DNA from: Listeria goaensis
GTDB lineage: Bacteria; Bacillota; Bacilli; Lactobacillales; Listeriaceae
Length of the DNA: 64,000 nucleotides
Direction of reading: 5' to 3'
Assembly (NCBI RefSeq): GCF_900186125.1
Contig: NZ_FYBQ01000004.1
Span: 124,001 to 188,000, forward strand
The notes below the pieces were generated by a model. That model saw only the letters and a list, made by a program, of their open reading frames with translations, searched no databases and was not told the DNA's origin. Below, piece by piece: positions 35,217-44,085 of this stretch (position 1 is its first letter; every line of letters starts with the position of its first letter). The position numbers and the translations under genes were made by a program.

Positions 35217-36071
35217 TTACGCTTTACCGTTAGAACCAAATTCTTGAATTTTTTCAGTAACTGTTTTAATGATTGCATCAACACCAGGTCCGATAACTTT
35301 ACGTGGATCGTAAACTTTATCGTCAGTAGCTAATTTTTCGCGAACAGCTGCAGTCCAAACAATTTGGCACTCAGTGTTTACGTTGATTTTGCTGTGACCT
35401 AATTCAATTGCTTTTTTAATTTGGTGTTCAGGAATTCCAGAACCGCCGTGAAGTACAAGTGGAGCACCTGTAAGTTCGGAGATTTCTTTCATTTCATCAA
35501 AGCCAAGTTTTGGTTCGCCACTATATGGACCATGAACAGATCCAAGTGCAGCTGCTAATGCATCAATACCAGCTTCTTTAACAACGCGCAGACATTCTTC
35601 AGGATTAGCGTAACTAATTCCGCCTGTAACGCCGTCTTCAGTACCACCAACAGTACCAACTTCAGCTTCTACAGAAACACCTTTAGCGTGAGCATAGTCA
35701 ACAACTTTCTTAGTCATTGCTACATTCTCGTCAATTGGGTGATGCGATCCGTCGATCATTACGGATGAGAAACCTGCGTCGATTGCTGCTTTACAAGAAT
35801 CAAAGCTTGAACCATGGTCTAAATGGATAGCAACAGGTACAGTGATTTTAAGATCTTCAACAAGACCTTGTGTCATCTTAACAACCGTATTGAATCCTCC
35901 CATATATTTAGCAGCACCTTCAGATACTCCTAGGATGACTGGTGATTTTTCAGCTTCCGCAGCTTTCAAAATAGCTTGAGTCCATTCAAGGTTGTTGATG
36001 TTGAATTGACCTACAGCATATTTCCCAGCTAATGCTTTTTTCAGCATGTCTGTCATGTTAACGATAGGCAT
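35217..36071 (-). CDS. fbaA: class II fructose-bisphosphate aldolase
   Basis: This 284-residue zinc-dependent glycolytic enzyme has [11 protein letters not shown], with zinc-binding histidines, EAEVGTVGG, and [16 protein letters not shown]. It cleaves fructose-1,6-bisphosphate. Codon use is strongly biased as expected for a highly expressed gene. It appears monocistronic. Confidence 0.97.
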   Translation of the reverse strand: MPIVNMTDMLKKALAGKYAVGQFNINNLEWTQAILKAAEAEKSPVILGVSEGAAKYMGGFNTVVKMTQGLVEDLKITVPVAIHLDHGSSFDSCKAAIDAGFSSVMIDGSHHPIDENVAMTKKVVDYAHAKGVSVEAEVGTVGGTEDGVTGGISYANPEECLRVVKEAGIDALAAALGSVHGPYSGEPKLGFDEMKEISELTGAPLVLHGGSGIPEHQIKKAIELGHSKINVNTECQIVWTAAVREKLATDDKVYDPRKVIGPGVDAIIKTVTEKIQEFGSNGKA

Positions 36072-36209
36072 AATACAATTTCCTCCCTCAGGAATTTAAA
36101 ATTTGAATTTCCGCCGCGAAAAATAGTGGCAGCTATTTTTCCCTAACACGTCTATAATAACAGATTTGTGATTCATTTACCATAAAAGTTGCGAATTATT
36201 TTCTGAAAA

Positions 36210-36235
36210 CGCTTTAGCCCCTAGGGTTTAAAACG
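36210..36235 (-). terminator. hairpin after the dagK-like gene
   Basis: Stem CGTTTTA / TAAAGCG plus an inner CCC/GGG pair, then TTTTC on the minus strand, just after the stop. Confidence 0.55.
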
Positions 36236-36239
36236 CCCT

Positions 36240-37169
36240 CTAATCTTCCTTCCTATAAAGCCTAGCGCTCGCCACCTCTTGATTCGCAAAAACGCGCAAG
36301 GCTTCCGGTAAAACTTCCAATTCATACGGCGCATTTCCGCCATAAACGCCGTCATAACTAATATTTAAAACTTCCTTAGATTCCAATTTGACACGTTTCA
36401 CTTGGCGATGGATTACGTGCGGGCTTTCAAGATGCGTGCCGCGTTTTAATAGCAGAAATAGCGAAAACAATTTGGCTGGTGATACCTTTTTTAGAATCAG
36501 CAAGTCAAAATAGCCATCATTAATTTTGGCAGGCGGACAAAGCGATTCAAGCCCACCGACCGTGTGGGAATTGCTCACAAAACAAATTAGCATCTGACCC
36601 TTGAAGCGCTCGTCGTCAAATGTAATTTCGACAGGCGTCGCTTTGAGATTTGGCAGCATCTTTAAGCCATCAAAAAGGTACGCCAGACGCCCATAACGAT
36701 TCTTTTTCGCCTCCGGCACCGCGTATGTAATTTCCGTAATTTTTCCAGCAGCTACATTATTAATAAAAAATTCGTCCTGATTCGCCTTGCCAATATCGAT
36801 GCCAACAGTCTCGCGATTAATAATGCTGTTTAGCGCTTCAAGCGGATCTTTATTCACGCCCAAAGCCCGCGCATAGTCATTCGTCGTTCCCATCGGTAAA
36901 ATTCCTAAAACGGGGCGTTTAGACGACTGCATGATTCCGTTCACAACCTCATTCACCGTCCCGTCACCGCCAGCCGCAATGATGGCCGAAACACCAGACT
37001 CCGCTGCTTTTTTAGCAAGCTTCAAAATACTTTTAGGCTCACTTGTAGACGACACAAGCGTCACGTCAAAATCCGCCTCATTCAACTTCTCTTCAACGAG
37101 CGGCATCCACTTCCGGAACTTATTTTTTCCAGCCGCTGGATTGTATATTAACACTATTTCTTTAATCAA
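36240..37169 (-). CDS. diacylglycerol/lipid kinase family protein
   Basis: This protein of about 309 residues has the DAGK catalytic domain: VLIYNPAAGKNKF at the N-terminus, AAGGDGTVNEVVNG, and LPMGTTNDYARALG. The C-terminal domain shows the pattern PPAKINDGYFDLLILK. It most resembles the DgkB/YegS lipid kinases, which recycle diacylglycerol released by lipoteichoic acid synthesis; that fits its place near lafABC. The open frame continues to 37334, but that part runs through the intergenic repeat. A TTG at 37169, 5 nt after AGGGG, is the likely start. Confidence 0.85.
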   Translation of the reverse strand: MIKEIVLIYNPAAGKNKFRKWMPLVEEKLNEADFDVTLVSSTSEPKSILKLAKKAAESGVSAIIAAGGDGTVNEVVNGIMQSSKRPVLGILPMGTTNDYARALGVNKDPLEALNSIINRETVGIDIGKANQDEFFINNVAAGKITEITYAVPEAKKNRYGRLAYLFDGLKMLPNLKATPVEITFDDERFKGQMLICFVSNSHTVGGLESLCPPAKINDGYFDLLILKKVSPAKLFSLFLLLKRGTHLESPHVIHRQVKRVKLESKEVLNISYDGVYGGNAPYELEVLPEALRVFANQEVASARLYRKED

Positions 37170-37238
37170 ACCTTCCCCTACTCTCCCTTTTATGCTAAAT
37201 TCAGTTTGCAATACACGTAGGGATATTGTCAAATTTAA

Positions 37239-37335
37239 AAGCCTCCTAGACATAGAAGGCTTCAGACTAATAAAAAACGGACATTTTCGGAGTTCTTGCC
37301 TGCGCTTCGCCTCACTTCTCACATGGTCGGACAAA
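37239..37335 (-). repeat. dispersed intergenic repeat, copy A
   Basis: Read on the minus strand, it begins TTGTCCGACCATGTGAGAAG and runs on to a GAAGCGCAGG block. It ends with ATTAGTCTGAAGCC and an 8-bp terminator-like stem (AAGCCTTC / GGAGGCTT, 37239-37262) followed by TTTT. The same blocks in the same order occur at 45528-45609 on the plus strand. The copy lies about 140 nt past the ImmA-type gene and in its direction. Confidence 0.6.
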
Positions 37336-37471
37336 CTACGTCCTCCCTGTTTTCAGTTATCATGTACTCGAATACACGCCATCTCAACGTTTGTCATCAG
37401 CCTGATTGTGCGTAATACGTTTTGTTTGGCTTACGTGTTTGGCATTTTTCTACAAGGCTGGATTTAACGTA
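37336..37471. other. intergenic stretch beside repeat copy A
   Basis: No gene is visible. The plus-strand word CGTTTGTCATCAGCCTG near 37395 matches the end block of repeat copy B with one substitution, in the opposite orientation to copy A. The segment may thus be a partial inverted copy of the same repeat. Confidence 0.4.
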
Positions 37472-38635
37472 TTAGCGAAACTTTGGTTTCAAGACATTAT
37501 TGTAACTTGAAAAATCTTCCTTCGCCTGATATTTTTCGAAAAAAGCTGGCTCAATCGTAAACAATCGCTCTAAAAACAGTGTTTCAACTTTGAACATCGT
37601 TTCGAGTTCAGCCAAACTAATCACTTGATTAGATAAAATGAGCTCCAAAATATTTCGGATTTTCCCAGGCCGTTTAAGTGGGATTTCTGAATCAAGCGGC
37701 TCCACAAATTTATATTTTTTTTTCGCAAGCTGTCTGTAAAAATAACTATTTTGCTGCGGCGTAAGAAAACCTAATCGGTATGCTCGCATTTCTAAAGCTT
37801 GAATTGATACATTGTATTTCGCCTTAAGTTCCATATAGGAATCTGGATTAGAAATATGCCGAAGTTCTTGCAAATCTTTAACAATATTTTTTTTCGGTAA
37901 TAAGAAACAAGCGGCAAATAAGTTGGCTTCATTTTCAATTTTATTATAGTCTTCTTTGTCTAAAGCTAGCATATCAATATTGTTATGCATCAACAAGTGA
38001 CCTAGTTCATGCGCCAAATCAAAATTTCTTCGCACTGCCGATTTCTTTATACCGAGAACAATAATGGGTATTTGACTAGCTGACCAAGCACTATAGGCGT
38101 CGGTTTTGTCGCCTACATCCTTCTCTACAATATGAATGCCAGACTTCTCAAGTTGAAGCAGCAAATTTGCATTATCATCTGTTACACCAATAAATTCTTT
38201 TGCTAGTGCAGCGATTTCCTCAATACAATTTTTTGATTCGCTTCTCTGATAATACATCTTCAAGCATTTTTCTCTTAGACTTAAAATAGTACTCTTAGGC
38301 GAACTCAGGAAGCTTTCTAGCGATGTAATAACCTCGTGAACAAAATTCAAATATTCCGTCTCTGAAAACGCCCGCTTTCGGCTAGTCATATCGGCTGCAC
38401 GATAAATAATTTGTTCTTCTTTAAACATACTCGGAACTTTTAATTCTTGTAAGAAAAACTGTGTTTTTACTCCAAAAAGTCTTTTAAGTTCAACAACGAT
38501 TTCAAATTTAGGGTTCGTTACTTGATTTTCAAACTGCCAAACAGCTTGTTCAGAAACCCCAAGCTTCTCCCCTAGTTCTTTTCGTGACAAGCCGTACAAG
38601 GCTCTGACCCTTTGAAGATTATCACCTCTAAACAC
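37472..38635 (-). CDS. XRE-type HTH and ImmA/IrrE metallopeptidase
   Basis: This 387-residue protein has an N-terminal helix-turn-helix (about residues 7-40, LSRKELGEKLGVSEQAVWQF). A central domain of the ImmA/IrrE (COG2856) type carries the zinc-protease motif HELGH at residues 209-213. The C-terminal region (about 300-387) has no feature I recognise. Such proteins cleave or sense repressors in mobile elements, toxin-antitoxin and defence settings. It starts with GTG 8 nt after GAGGAGG and lies 17 nt after the 207-residue gene. The module stands where I recall ami in L. monocytogenes. Confidence 0.88.
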   Translation of the reverse strand: MFRGDNLQRVRALYGLSRKELGEKLGVSEQAVWQFENQVTNPKFEIVVELKRLFGVKTQFFLQELKVPSMFKEEQIIYRAADMTSRKRAFSETEYLNFVHEVITSLESFLSSPKSTILSLREKCLKMYYQRSESKNCIEEIAALAKEFIGVTDDNANLLLQLEKSGIHIVEKDVGDKTDAYSAWSASQIPIIVLGIKKSAVRRNFDLAHELGHLLMHNNIDMLALDKEDYNKIENEANLFAACFLLPKKNIVKDLQELRHISNPDSYMELKAKYNVSIQALEMRAYRLGFLTPQQNSYFYRQLAKKKYKFVEPLDSEIPLKRPGKIRNILELILSNQVISLAELETMFKVETLFLERLFTIEPAFFEKYQAKEDFSSYNNVLKPKFR

Positions 38636-38652
38636 AACGATTTCCTCCTCAT

Positions 38653-39276
38653 TTAGTTTCCAATTTCTTCGCCTTCTTCTGGTAGCGTCGTATATCCATA
38701 ATCCTCAACACTACCAAACTCAACTTCACCAGAAATCGATTCATATTCATTTTCCTGGATAATGACATCACTGCTTTGTAAATATGATGATAGTTTCTGT
38801 ACACTATGTAACTCCCCAGTTTCGGCATCTGGTGCTACAATTTCTACACTTATAATCTCTTTTGTATGGCTATCCGTTTCATATGTCACAATATAAAATT
38901 CCGAAAAATTTCTTTCTCGGATTTCTTCTGTTTGCTCCCATTTTTCAAAATCCAAAAACTGTAATTGGATAGAAACGCCTTCCTTTTTCACCCGTCCTTG
39001 ACGGAGTTCCTGAATCCATGGATTATTTACTTTCGCTAAGTCTACTAGATATTGGCTTTTTTTATGCGAAGTTTGGAACGTTCGTTTCAGCCGCAAAATA
39101 TTTTTAACAATAAATAGACACTTGTTATCTTTTCTACCAAAAGCAAATTGAAGATATTCCCAAGATTCACCCGCTTTAGCGAGTTGGTCTTTTTCAATTA
39201 AGCCCGTGAGTTTTCTTGAAACAGCATCATCAATATGGTTCCCTTTAACAAAAGCATAACTTGCCGAAACTTTCAA
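38653..39276 (-). CDS. hypothetical protein, partner of the ImmA-type gene
   Basis: I do not recognise this 207-residue protein. It has no signal peptide or membrane helix. It is mixed charged, with a basic centre (about residues 60-100) and an acidic C-terminus rich in Glu and Asp (last 30 residues). The start is TTG at 39276, overlapping the stop of the preceding 35-codon ORF. The tight packing with that ORF and the HTH-metalloprotease gene suggests one functional unit, perhaps effector and regulator. Function is unknown. Confidence 0.75.
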   Translation of the reverse strand: MKVSASYAFVKGNHIDDAVSRKLTGLIEKDQLAKAGESWEYLQFAFGRKDNKCLFIVKNILRLKRTFQTSHKKSQYLVDLAKVNNPWIQELRQGRVKKEGVSIQLQFLDFEKWEQTEEIRERNFSEFYIVTYETDSHTKEIISVEIVAPDAETGELHSVQKLSSYLQSSDVIIQENEYESISGEVEFGSVEDYGYTTLPEEGEEIGN

Positions 39277-39380
39277 TTCTTCCTTTTTTGTCTACGTATT
39301 TCTAAATAGTCTTTATATCCTTGTAAGATGCCATCTACAATGGCTTGAGCTTGTTGTTCATTCACGATTTCTCTATTCAT
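39273..39380 (-). CDS. 35-residue ORF leading the ImmA-type operon
   Basis: This small frame encodes a 35-residue hydrophilic peptide that starts MNREIVNEQQ and ends in the basic tail RRQKRKN. It has an excellent ribosome binding site (TAGGAGG, 7 nt). Its TGA overlaps the TTG of the 207-residue gene, a classic coupled arrangement. It lies just after a strong promoter with a palindrome. The middle (AIVDGILQGYKDYLEI) could form one amphipathic helix. Antitoxin or leader peptide are possible roles, but neither is shown. Confidence 0.65.
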   Translation of the reverse strand: MNREIVNEQQAQAIVDGILQGYKDYLEIRRQKRKN

Positions 39381-39400
39381 TCTCATACCTCCTACAATGT

Positions 39401-39420
39401 TGTTATCTAACATTATAGCA
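39401..39420 (-). promoter_or_regulatory. extended -10 promoter with palindromic operator
   Basis: Minus-strand TGCTATAAT (TATAAT at 39412-39417) is an ideal extended -10. Directly downstream, touching it, is the palindrome TGTTAGATAACA (39401-39412, arms TGTTA/TAACA). It is well placed as an operator for the HTH protein of the same operon, suggesting autoregulation. Confidence 0.7.
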
Positions 39421-39488
39421 CCAAGCAATCACAAAAATAAATCAAAAGCTACATTTTTTCTTTTTTTATAAAGTAATTACACAAATAA

Positions 39489-39515
39489 TGCAACTCAGCC
39501 TGAACCTGAGTTGCA
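39489..39515 (-). terminator. terminator after pyrG
   Basis: Perfect 10-bp stem TGCAACTCAG / CTGAGTTGCA with a 7-nt loop, then TTATTTG on the minus strand. Confidence 0.85.
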
Positions 39516-39524
39516 CTCACATAA

Positions 39525-41117
39525 TTATTTAACTGCCGCGCCGATAAAGCCTTTGAACAAGCTTTGCGGACGATTTGGTCTGGAAATGAATTCTGGGTGA
39601 TATTGACAAGCAACAAACCACGGGTGATCTTTTAATTCTACCACCTCAACAAGACGGCCGTCAGGGCTAGTTGCTGAAACAATCATGCCTGCCTGCTCCA
39701 TTTGTTCACGGTAATCATTGTTGAACTCATAGCGATGACGGTGACGTTCCTCGACAATCGTTTCCCCATAAGCTTCTGCCGCTTTCGTGCCTTCCTTAAT
39801 TCGTGCAGGATAAAGCCCCAAGCGAAGCGTTCCACCCATGTTTTCGATATTTTTTTGCTCTGGGAGTAAATCAATGATATTATGTTTTGCTTCGGGGTCG
39901 ATTTCAGCGGAATGCGCCCCGTCAAGCTTAAGAACATTTCGCGCAAACTCAACTGTTGCCAGTTGCATACCAAGGCAAATTCCAAAGTACGGTACTTTGT
40001 TAACGCGCGCATATTCAACAGCAAGAAGCTTTCCTTCAATTGCCCGGTCGCCGAACCCTCCGGGAACTAAAATCCCATCTGCATCTTTCAAAAGTTCCGT
40101 AACATTTTCTTTTGTGACTTTTTCCGAATCAATCCAGTCAATTTGAATCTCCGCATCATGTGCATACCCAGCATGCCGTAACGCTTCCGCTATAGAAAGA
40201 TACGCGTCTTGTAAGGAAACGTATTTCCCAACGAGCGCAATCCGAACTTTCTTCGATAAATTTTGCACGCGGTGTACAAGCTCCGTCCACTCAGTCATTT
40301 CAGCTGGTGGCGCGTCTAATTTCAAATGGTCGAGCACGATTTGATCCATTTTTTGTGCTTGTAACGAAAGAGGCACGTTATAAAGCGTATCTTCATCGCG
40401 GCTTTCGATAACTTCGGATGCTTTAATATCACAGAAAAGGGCAATTTTTTCCTTCATTTCTGTGGAAACGGGTTGTTCTGTGCGTACCACAATAATATTT
40501 GGTTGAATGCCTAAACTACGCAGCTCTTTAACACTGTGCTGAGTGGGTTTAGTTTTCATTTCGCCTGCTGCTTTAATGTAAGGAATGAGTGTTGTGTGGA
40601 TATATAGGACATTTTCAGACCCAACATCGCTTTTGATTTGGCGAATCGCTTCAAGGAACGGAAGTGATTCGATGTCCCCCACGGTTCCGCCAATCTCGGT
40701 AATGATAATATCTGAATTTGTCATTCTTGCCGCTCTAAACACGCGGTCTTTCAGCTCGTTTGTGATATGCGGGATAACTTGAACGGTTCCGCCAAGATAG
40801 TCGCCGCGGCGTTCTTTTTTAATGACCTCTGAGTAAACTTTACCTGTTGTGACGTTGCTATATTTATTTAAATTAATATCGATAAAGCGCTCATAATGCC
40901 CCAAATCTAAATCCGTTTCGGCACCATCATCTGTTACAAAAACCTCACCATGTTGATACGGGCTCATTGTTCCCGGGTCCACGTTAATATATGGATCGAA
41001 TTTTTGAATTGTCACACTTAATCCGCGGTTTTTCAGCAGTCGCCCAAGTGATGCTGCTGTAATCCCTTTACCAATAGATGAAACTACGCCACCTGTTACA
41101 AAAATATACTTCGTCAT
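39525..41117 (-). CDS. pyrG: CTP synthase
   Basis: This 530-residue enzyme converts UTP to CTP using glutamine. The N-terminal synthetase domain shows [14 protein letters not shown] and [15 protein letters not shown]. The C-terminal glutaminase domain has the nucleophile in GICLGMQLA and [11 protein letters not shown]. It is preceded by a leader with a CTP-type attenuator (see 41284-41391). It is monocistronic and well separated from rpoE. Confidence 0.97.
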   Translation of the reverse strand: MTKYIFVTGGVVSSIGKGITAASLGRLLKNRGLSVTIQKFDPYINVDPGTMSPYQHGEVFVTDDGAETDLDLGHYERFIDINLNKYSNVTTGKVYSEVIKKERRGDYLGGTVQVIPHITNELKDRVFRAARMTNSDIIITEIGGTVGDIESLPFLEAIRQIKSDVGSENVLYIHTTLIPYIKAAGEMKTKPTQHSVKELRSLGIQPNIIVVRTEQPVSTEMKEKIALFCDIKASEVIESRDEDTLYNVPLSLQAQKMDQIVLDHLKLDAPPAEMTEWTELVHRVQNLSKKVRIALVGKYVSLQDAYLSIAEALRHAGYAHDAEIQIDWIDSEKVTKENVTELLKDADGILVPGGFGDRAIEGKLLAVEYARVNKVPYFGICLGMQLATVEFARNVLKLDGAHSAEIDPEAKHNIIDLLPEQKNIENMGGTLRLGLYPARIKEGTKAAEAYGETIVEERHRHRYEFNNDYREQMEQAGMIVSATSPDGRLVEVVELKDHPWFVACQYHPEFISRPNRPQSLFKGFIGAAVK

Positions 41118-41283
41118 TTAAAAATCCGACTCCTTCCTTTTCCAAAAAATAGCGGTTAAATGGACTTAACCTTCGGGGTGAACTCTATTACTTCAAAACG
41201 TCCCTACAAATAAAATCACCAAATGCAATTAAATGTGCTTGCACTTGGTAATTAGGAAATATTTTATTCAGCTTCCGCCAAAT

Positions 41284-41320
41284 AAAAAACGCTCCTACTT
41301 TCATAAAAAGTAAGGGAGCG
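41284..41320 (-). terminator. pyrG leader attenuator
   Basis: Stem CGCTCC-CT-TACTTT / AAAGTA-GGAGCG followed by six T residues, within the pyrG leader. Its 5' arm contains CTCCCTT, the same pyrimidine run found at the transcript start. In B. subtilis, G residues added at the 5' end when CTP is low pair with this arm and prevent termination; the layout here is the same. Confidence 0.85.
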
Positions 41321-41352
41321 CTAACTGAACATATCCGTCCCAATTAAGGGAG

Positions 41353-41391
41353 CCCAAATAAAATACTACATATGAAACAAGAATAAGTCAA
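41353..41391 (-). promoter_or_regulatory. pyrG promoter and GGG start site
   Basis: Minus-strand TTGACT (41386-41391), a 17-bp spacer and TAGTAT (41363-41368), then seven bases to GGGCTCCC (first G at 41355). The GGGC start is the known requirement for reiterative G addition at low CTP in B. subtilis pyrG. Confidence 0.85.
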
Positions 41392-41440
41392 GTGTTTATT
41401 TTTTGTAAGCGACATCATCGCTTTGTACGTCCTAAAAAAA

Positions 41441-41464
41441 ATCACCCGAATAATTTTCGGGTGA
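41441..41464 (-). terminator. terminator after rpoE
   Basis: Stem ATCACCCGAA / TTCGGGTGAT followed by eight T residues on the minus strand. It separates rpoE from pyrG. Confidence 0.92.
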
Positions 41465-41473
41465 TTTTTCATT

Positions 41474-42016
41474 TTATTCTTCTGGATCTTCCGTGTAATC
41501 TCCGTCGCTATAGTCATCTTCTACTGTAGCAAGTTCGCCTTCAATCCCGTCAGGCAAGTGGTCATCTGCGTCCTCGTCTTCATCGACTAGGCCGTCTGAG
41601 AGTGAAATTTCTTCTTCTCCGAGTTCTTCCACTTCGTCATCTTCTTCGTATTCGATATCGTCATCCATGATATCTTCAACCTCTTCATCTTCATCATCGT
41701 CGTCATCTTTTTTACGTTTTTTCTTCGGTTTCGTTTGTGTTTGAACTTCTTCATCAATGGCATCAATTGGATACCAAGCGCGAAGCCCCCAAGTGTTGTT
41801 TCCTAGTGAAATAAAATTACCGTCGATGTTCATATCTGTATAAAATTGAACTAAACGCTCTTTCATTTCGTCATCTGTCAACTCTAAAAAGTTTTTAATT
41901 TCTTCAACTAATTCTTTAAAATTAATAACTTCTCGACGATTTTCTAAAACATAATGCGCGACTTCAATTAAAGATACTTCTTTCCGCTCTTCTTGAGATA
42001 AATTACTTAAATCCAA
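41474..42016 (-). CDS. rpoE: RNA polymerase delta subunit
   Basis: This protein of about 180 residues has an N-terminal HARE-HTH domain (about residues 1-85) followed by an almost wholly acidic disordered tail (Asp/Glu rich, about residues 105-180), as in Bacillus delta. Delta raises RNA polymerase recycling and selectivity. A GTG at 42025 stands too close to AAAGGG; the TTG at 42016 (10 nt) giving M-D-L-S-N-L is preferred. It is monocistronic. Confidence 0.93.
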   Translation of the reverse strand: MDLSNLSQEERKEVSLIEVAHYVLENRREVINFKELVEEIKNFLELTDDEMKERLVQFYTDMNIDGNFISLGNNTWGLRAWYPIDAIDEEVQTQTKPKKKRKKDDDDDEDEEVEDIMDDDIEYEEDDEVEELGEEEISLSDGLVDEDEDADDHLPDGIEGELATVEDDYSDGDYTEDPEE

Positions 42017-42133
42017 AGCTGGCACGCCCTTTCGTTAAACTACATTTATTGTTTCTTTCATCATTTACTTTTTATTCAACTTAACCATTTTACATGTTAT
42101 CACTGGCAAGCACAACCATAAATTTTACATCTG

Positions 42134-42283
42134 TCAACTTTTCTTTACGATTTGATACCCTATGTAGAAAAATAAAATGGCCATTAATAAAATCGGAATC
42201 GAACCAAGTTGAAAATTATACAAAATATAAATTGCGATGCACAGAAATACAAAAAGCAGCGCTAAAGTTACTATTCGCTTCAT
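42134..42283 (-). CDS. small two-helix membrane protein (49 residues)
   Basis: A 49-codon frame starts with ATG after GGGAG (about 7 nt). The product has a basic start (MKRIV), one hydrophobic helix at about residues 5-21, a short linker NFQLGS, a second helix at about 28-45 and a KKS end. It stands alone between the argS terminator and rpoE. I know no family for it. The ribosome binding site and membrane pattern support it being real. Confidence 0.6.
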   Translation of the reverse strand: MKRIVTLALLFVFLCIAIYILYNFQLGSIPILLMAILFFYIGYQIVKKS

Positions 42284-42368
42284 TTTAGAATCTCCCGTCA
42301 TCAAAATGCCTCCGTGATTTAACTTTAAAACATTTTGTTATTCTCGTCAATGACTAGGCTGGAAGAAA

Positions 42369-42406
42369 AAGTTCGGCAAGCGATACACCGCCTGAATGCC
42401 GAACTT
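42369..42406 (-). terminator. terminator after argS
   Basis: Perfect 10-bp stem AAGTTCGGCA / TGCCGAACTT with an 18-nt loop, followed by TTTTTC on the minus strand. Confidence 0.88.
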
Positions 42407-42414
42407 CCATTTCA

Positions 42415-44085
42415 TTACATCTTTTCAGGAGCTGAAACACCAAGTAGTTTAAGGCCATTACGAAGCGCAATTTTAACTGCTTGAATTAAAGCTAGTCTTG
42501 CTTTTGTCAGCTCAACAGCTTCTTTATCAAGAACCTTATTGACATTATAGAAACGATGGAATGCACTAGCTAAGTCATTTAAATAGCGTACAATTCGGTG
42601 CGGCGCGCGTTTTACTGCCGCTTCAGAAACGACATCTGGAAAATCACCAAGCACTTTTAACAAATCAAATTCCGTTTCGGTTTTTAACAAACTTACATCG
42701 GCGGATTCTACCGCACGAAGATCTTGCTCTTCACCTGATCTTAAAATGCTAGCAATTCTGGCATGCGCATATTGCACATAGTAAACTGGGTTTTCGTTGG
42801 ACGTGGATTTCGCTAAGCCCATGTCAAAATTCATATGCGTATCTGAGCTTCTCATCGCGAAGAAGTAGCGCGTTGCGTCAAGGCCAACTTCTTCAATCAA
42901 ATCGCGCATTGTTACTGATTTCCCTGTGCGCTTACTCATTTTAACTTGCTCCCCATTTTCATAAAGGTGAACGAGTTGGATGATTTCTACTTCAAGTTGT
43001 GTCGGCTTATAGCCTAACGCTTCAATTGCAGCTCTCATACGTGGAATATACCCGTGATGGTCGGCTCCCCAAACATCAATCAGCACATCAAATCCGCGGC
43101 TCAATTTATCTAAATGGTAGGCAATATCCGGGAAGAAATACGTATAACTGCCGTCCGACTTAATGAGCACCCTGTCTTTATCGTCATCAAAGTCCGTGGT
43201 ACGTAGCCACGTTGCTCCTTCTTCTTCAAAGACATATCCATTAGCCTTTAACTTTTCAAGAGCAGGAAGGATTTTATTATTTTCATAAAGAGAAGTTTCA
43301 GAGAACCAGTTGTCGAAGTGCACCCTGAACTCGTCCAGATCCGCTTTTAATTTCGCTGTTTCAAATGCAAGTGCATCTTTCTTAAACACCGCATGGCGCT
43401 CTTCCTCGCTTGTTTCCACATATTTATTGTCGTATTTATCCGCAAGCTCTTTCCCGAGCGCAATAATATCTTTTCCGTGATAGCCATCTTCTGGAAACTC
43501 TTTTTCAAGCCCTAGCGCCTCAAAGTACCGCGCCTCAGCGGACAGCACAAGGTTATTAATTTGATTTCCCGCGTCGTTAATATAATATTCACGCGAAACA
43601 TTAAACCCTGCCATGTCTAAAATATTGGCCAAAGAATCGCCAATCGCCGCTCCGCGAGCATGACCAAGATGGAGATCTCCGGTTGGATTGGCGGAAACAA
43701 ATTCAATTTGAATCTTTTCCCCTTTCCCAAAGTCCGATTGACCATACTTTTCATCCTCATTCAAAATGACCGGCACTAAATTGGTTAGGTAAGAATTATC
43801 CATAAAGAAATTAATGAATCCCGGCCCAGCAATTTCAACCTCTTTAATCAGCGCATTATTCGTGCCGATTTCAGCCACAATACTTTCGGCAATTTGACGC
43901 GGCGCTTTTTTAGCCACACGCGCTAATTGCATTGCGATATTGGTTGAGTAGTCTCCGTGTGATTTTTCTTTTGGTACTTCAAGTAAAATATTAGGTATGC
44001 TATCTTCATCAATCGCAAGGGCCGCGATTACAGCTTGCTTAATCCCCGCGATTAAATCATTTTCGTTTTTTTGAATGATGTTCAT
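42415..44085 (-). CDS. argS: arginyl-tRNA synthetase
   Basis: This 556-residue class I synthetase has the HIGH-type motif in [15 protein letters not shown] and the KMSKS-type motif KMSKRTGK. An N-terminal Add1 domain and a C-terminal DALR anticodon-binding domain (about residues 430-556) are present. The ATG overlaps the ywiB end by 4 nt, so the two are coupled. Confidence 0.97.
   Translation of the reverse strand: MNIIQKNENDLIAGIKQAVIAALAIDEDSIPNILLEVPKEKSHGDYSTNIAMQLARVAKKAPRQIAESIVAEIGTNNALIKEVEIAGPGFINFFMDNSYLTNLVPVILNEDEKYGQSDFGKGEKIQIEFVSANPTGDLHLGHARGAAIGDSLANILDMAGFNVSREYYINDAGNQINNLVLSAEARYFEALGLEKEFPEDGYHGKDIIALGKELADKYDNKYVETSEEERHAVFKKDALAFETAKLKADLDEFRVHFDNWFSETSLYENNKILPALEKLKANGYVFEEEGATWLRTTDFDDDKDRVLIKSDGSYTYFFPDIAYHLDKLSRGFDVLIDVWGADHHGYIPRMRAAIEALGYKPTQLEVEIIQLVHLYENGEQVKMSKRTGKSVTMRDLIEEVGLDATRYFFAMRSSDTHMNFDMGLAKSTSNENPVYYVQYAHARIASILRSGEEQDLRAVESADVSLLKTETEFDLLKVLGDFPDVVSEAAVKRAPHRIVRYLNDLASAFHRFYNVNKVLDKEAVELTKARLALIQAVKIALRNGLKLLGVSAPEKM

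Noticed and set aside
36240-37334. Lipid kinase with a 55-residue N-terminal extension from a TTG after GGAGG at 37334
   Set aside because: The extension runs through the intergenic repeat and its hairpin, has no family similarity, and the family start motif comes directly after the TTG at 37169.
39525-41117. Long alternative frames inside pyrG, for example 39683-40039 minus
   Set aside because: They are shadows of the pyrG frame without ribosome binding sites or family features.
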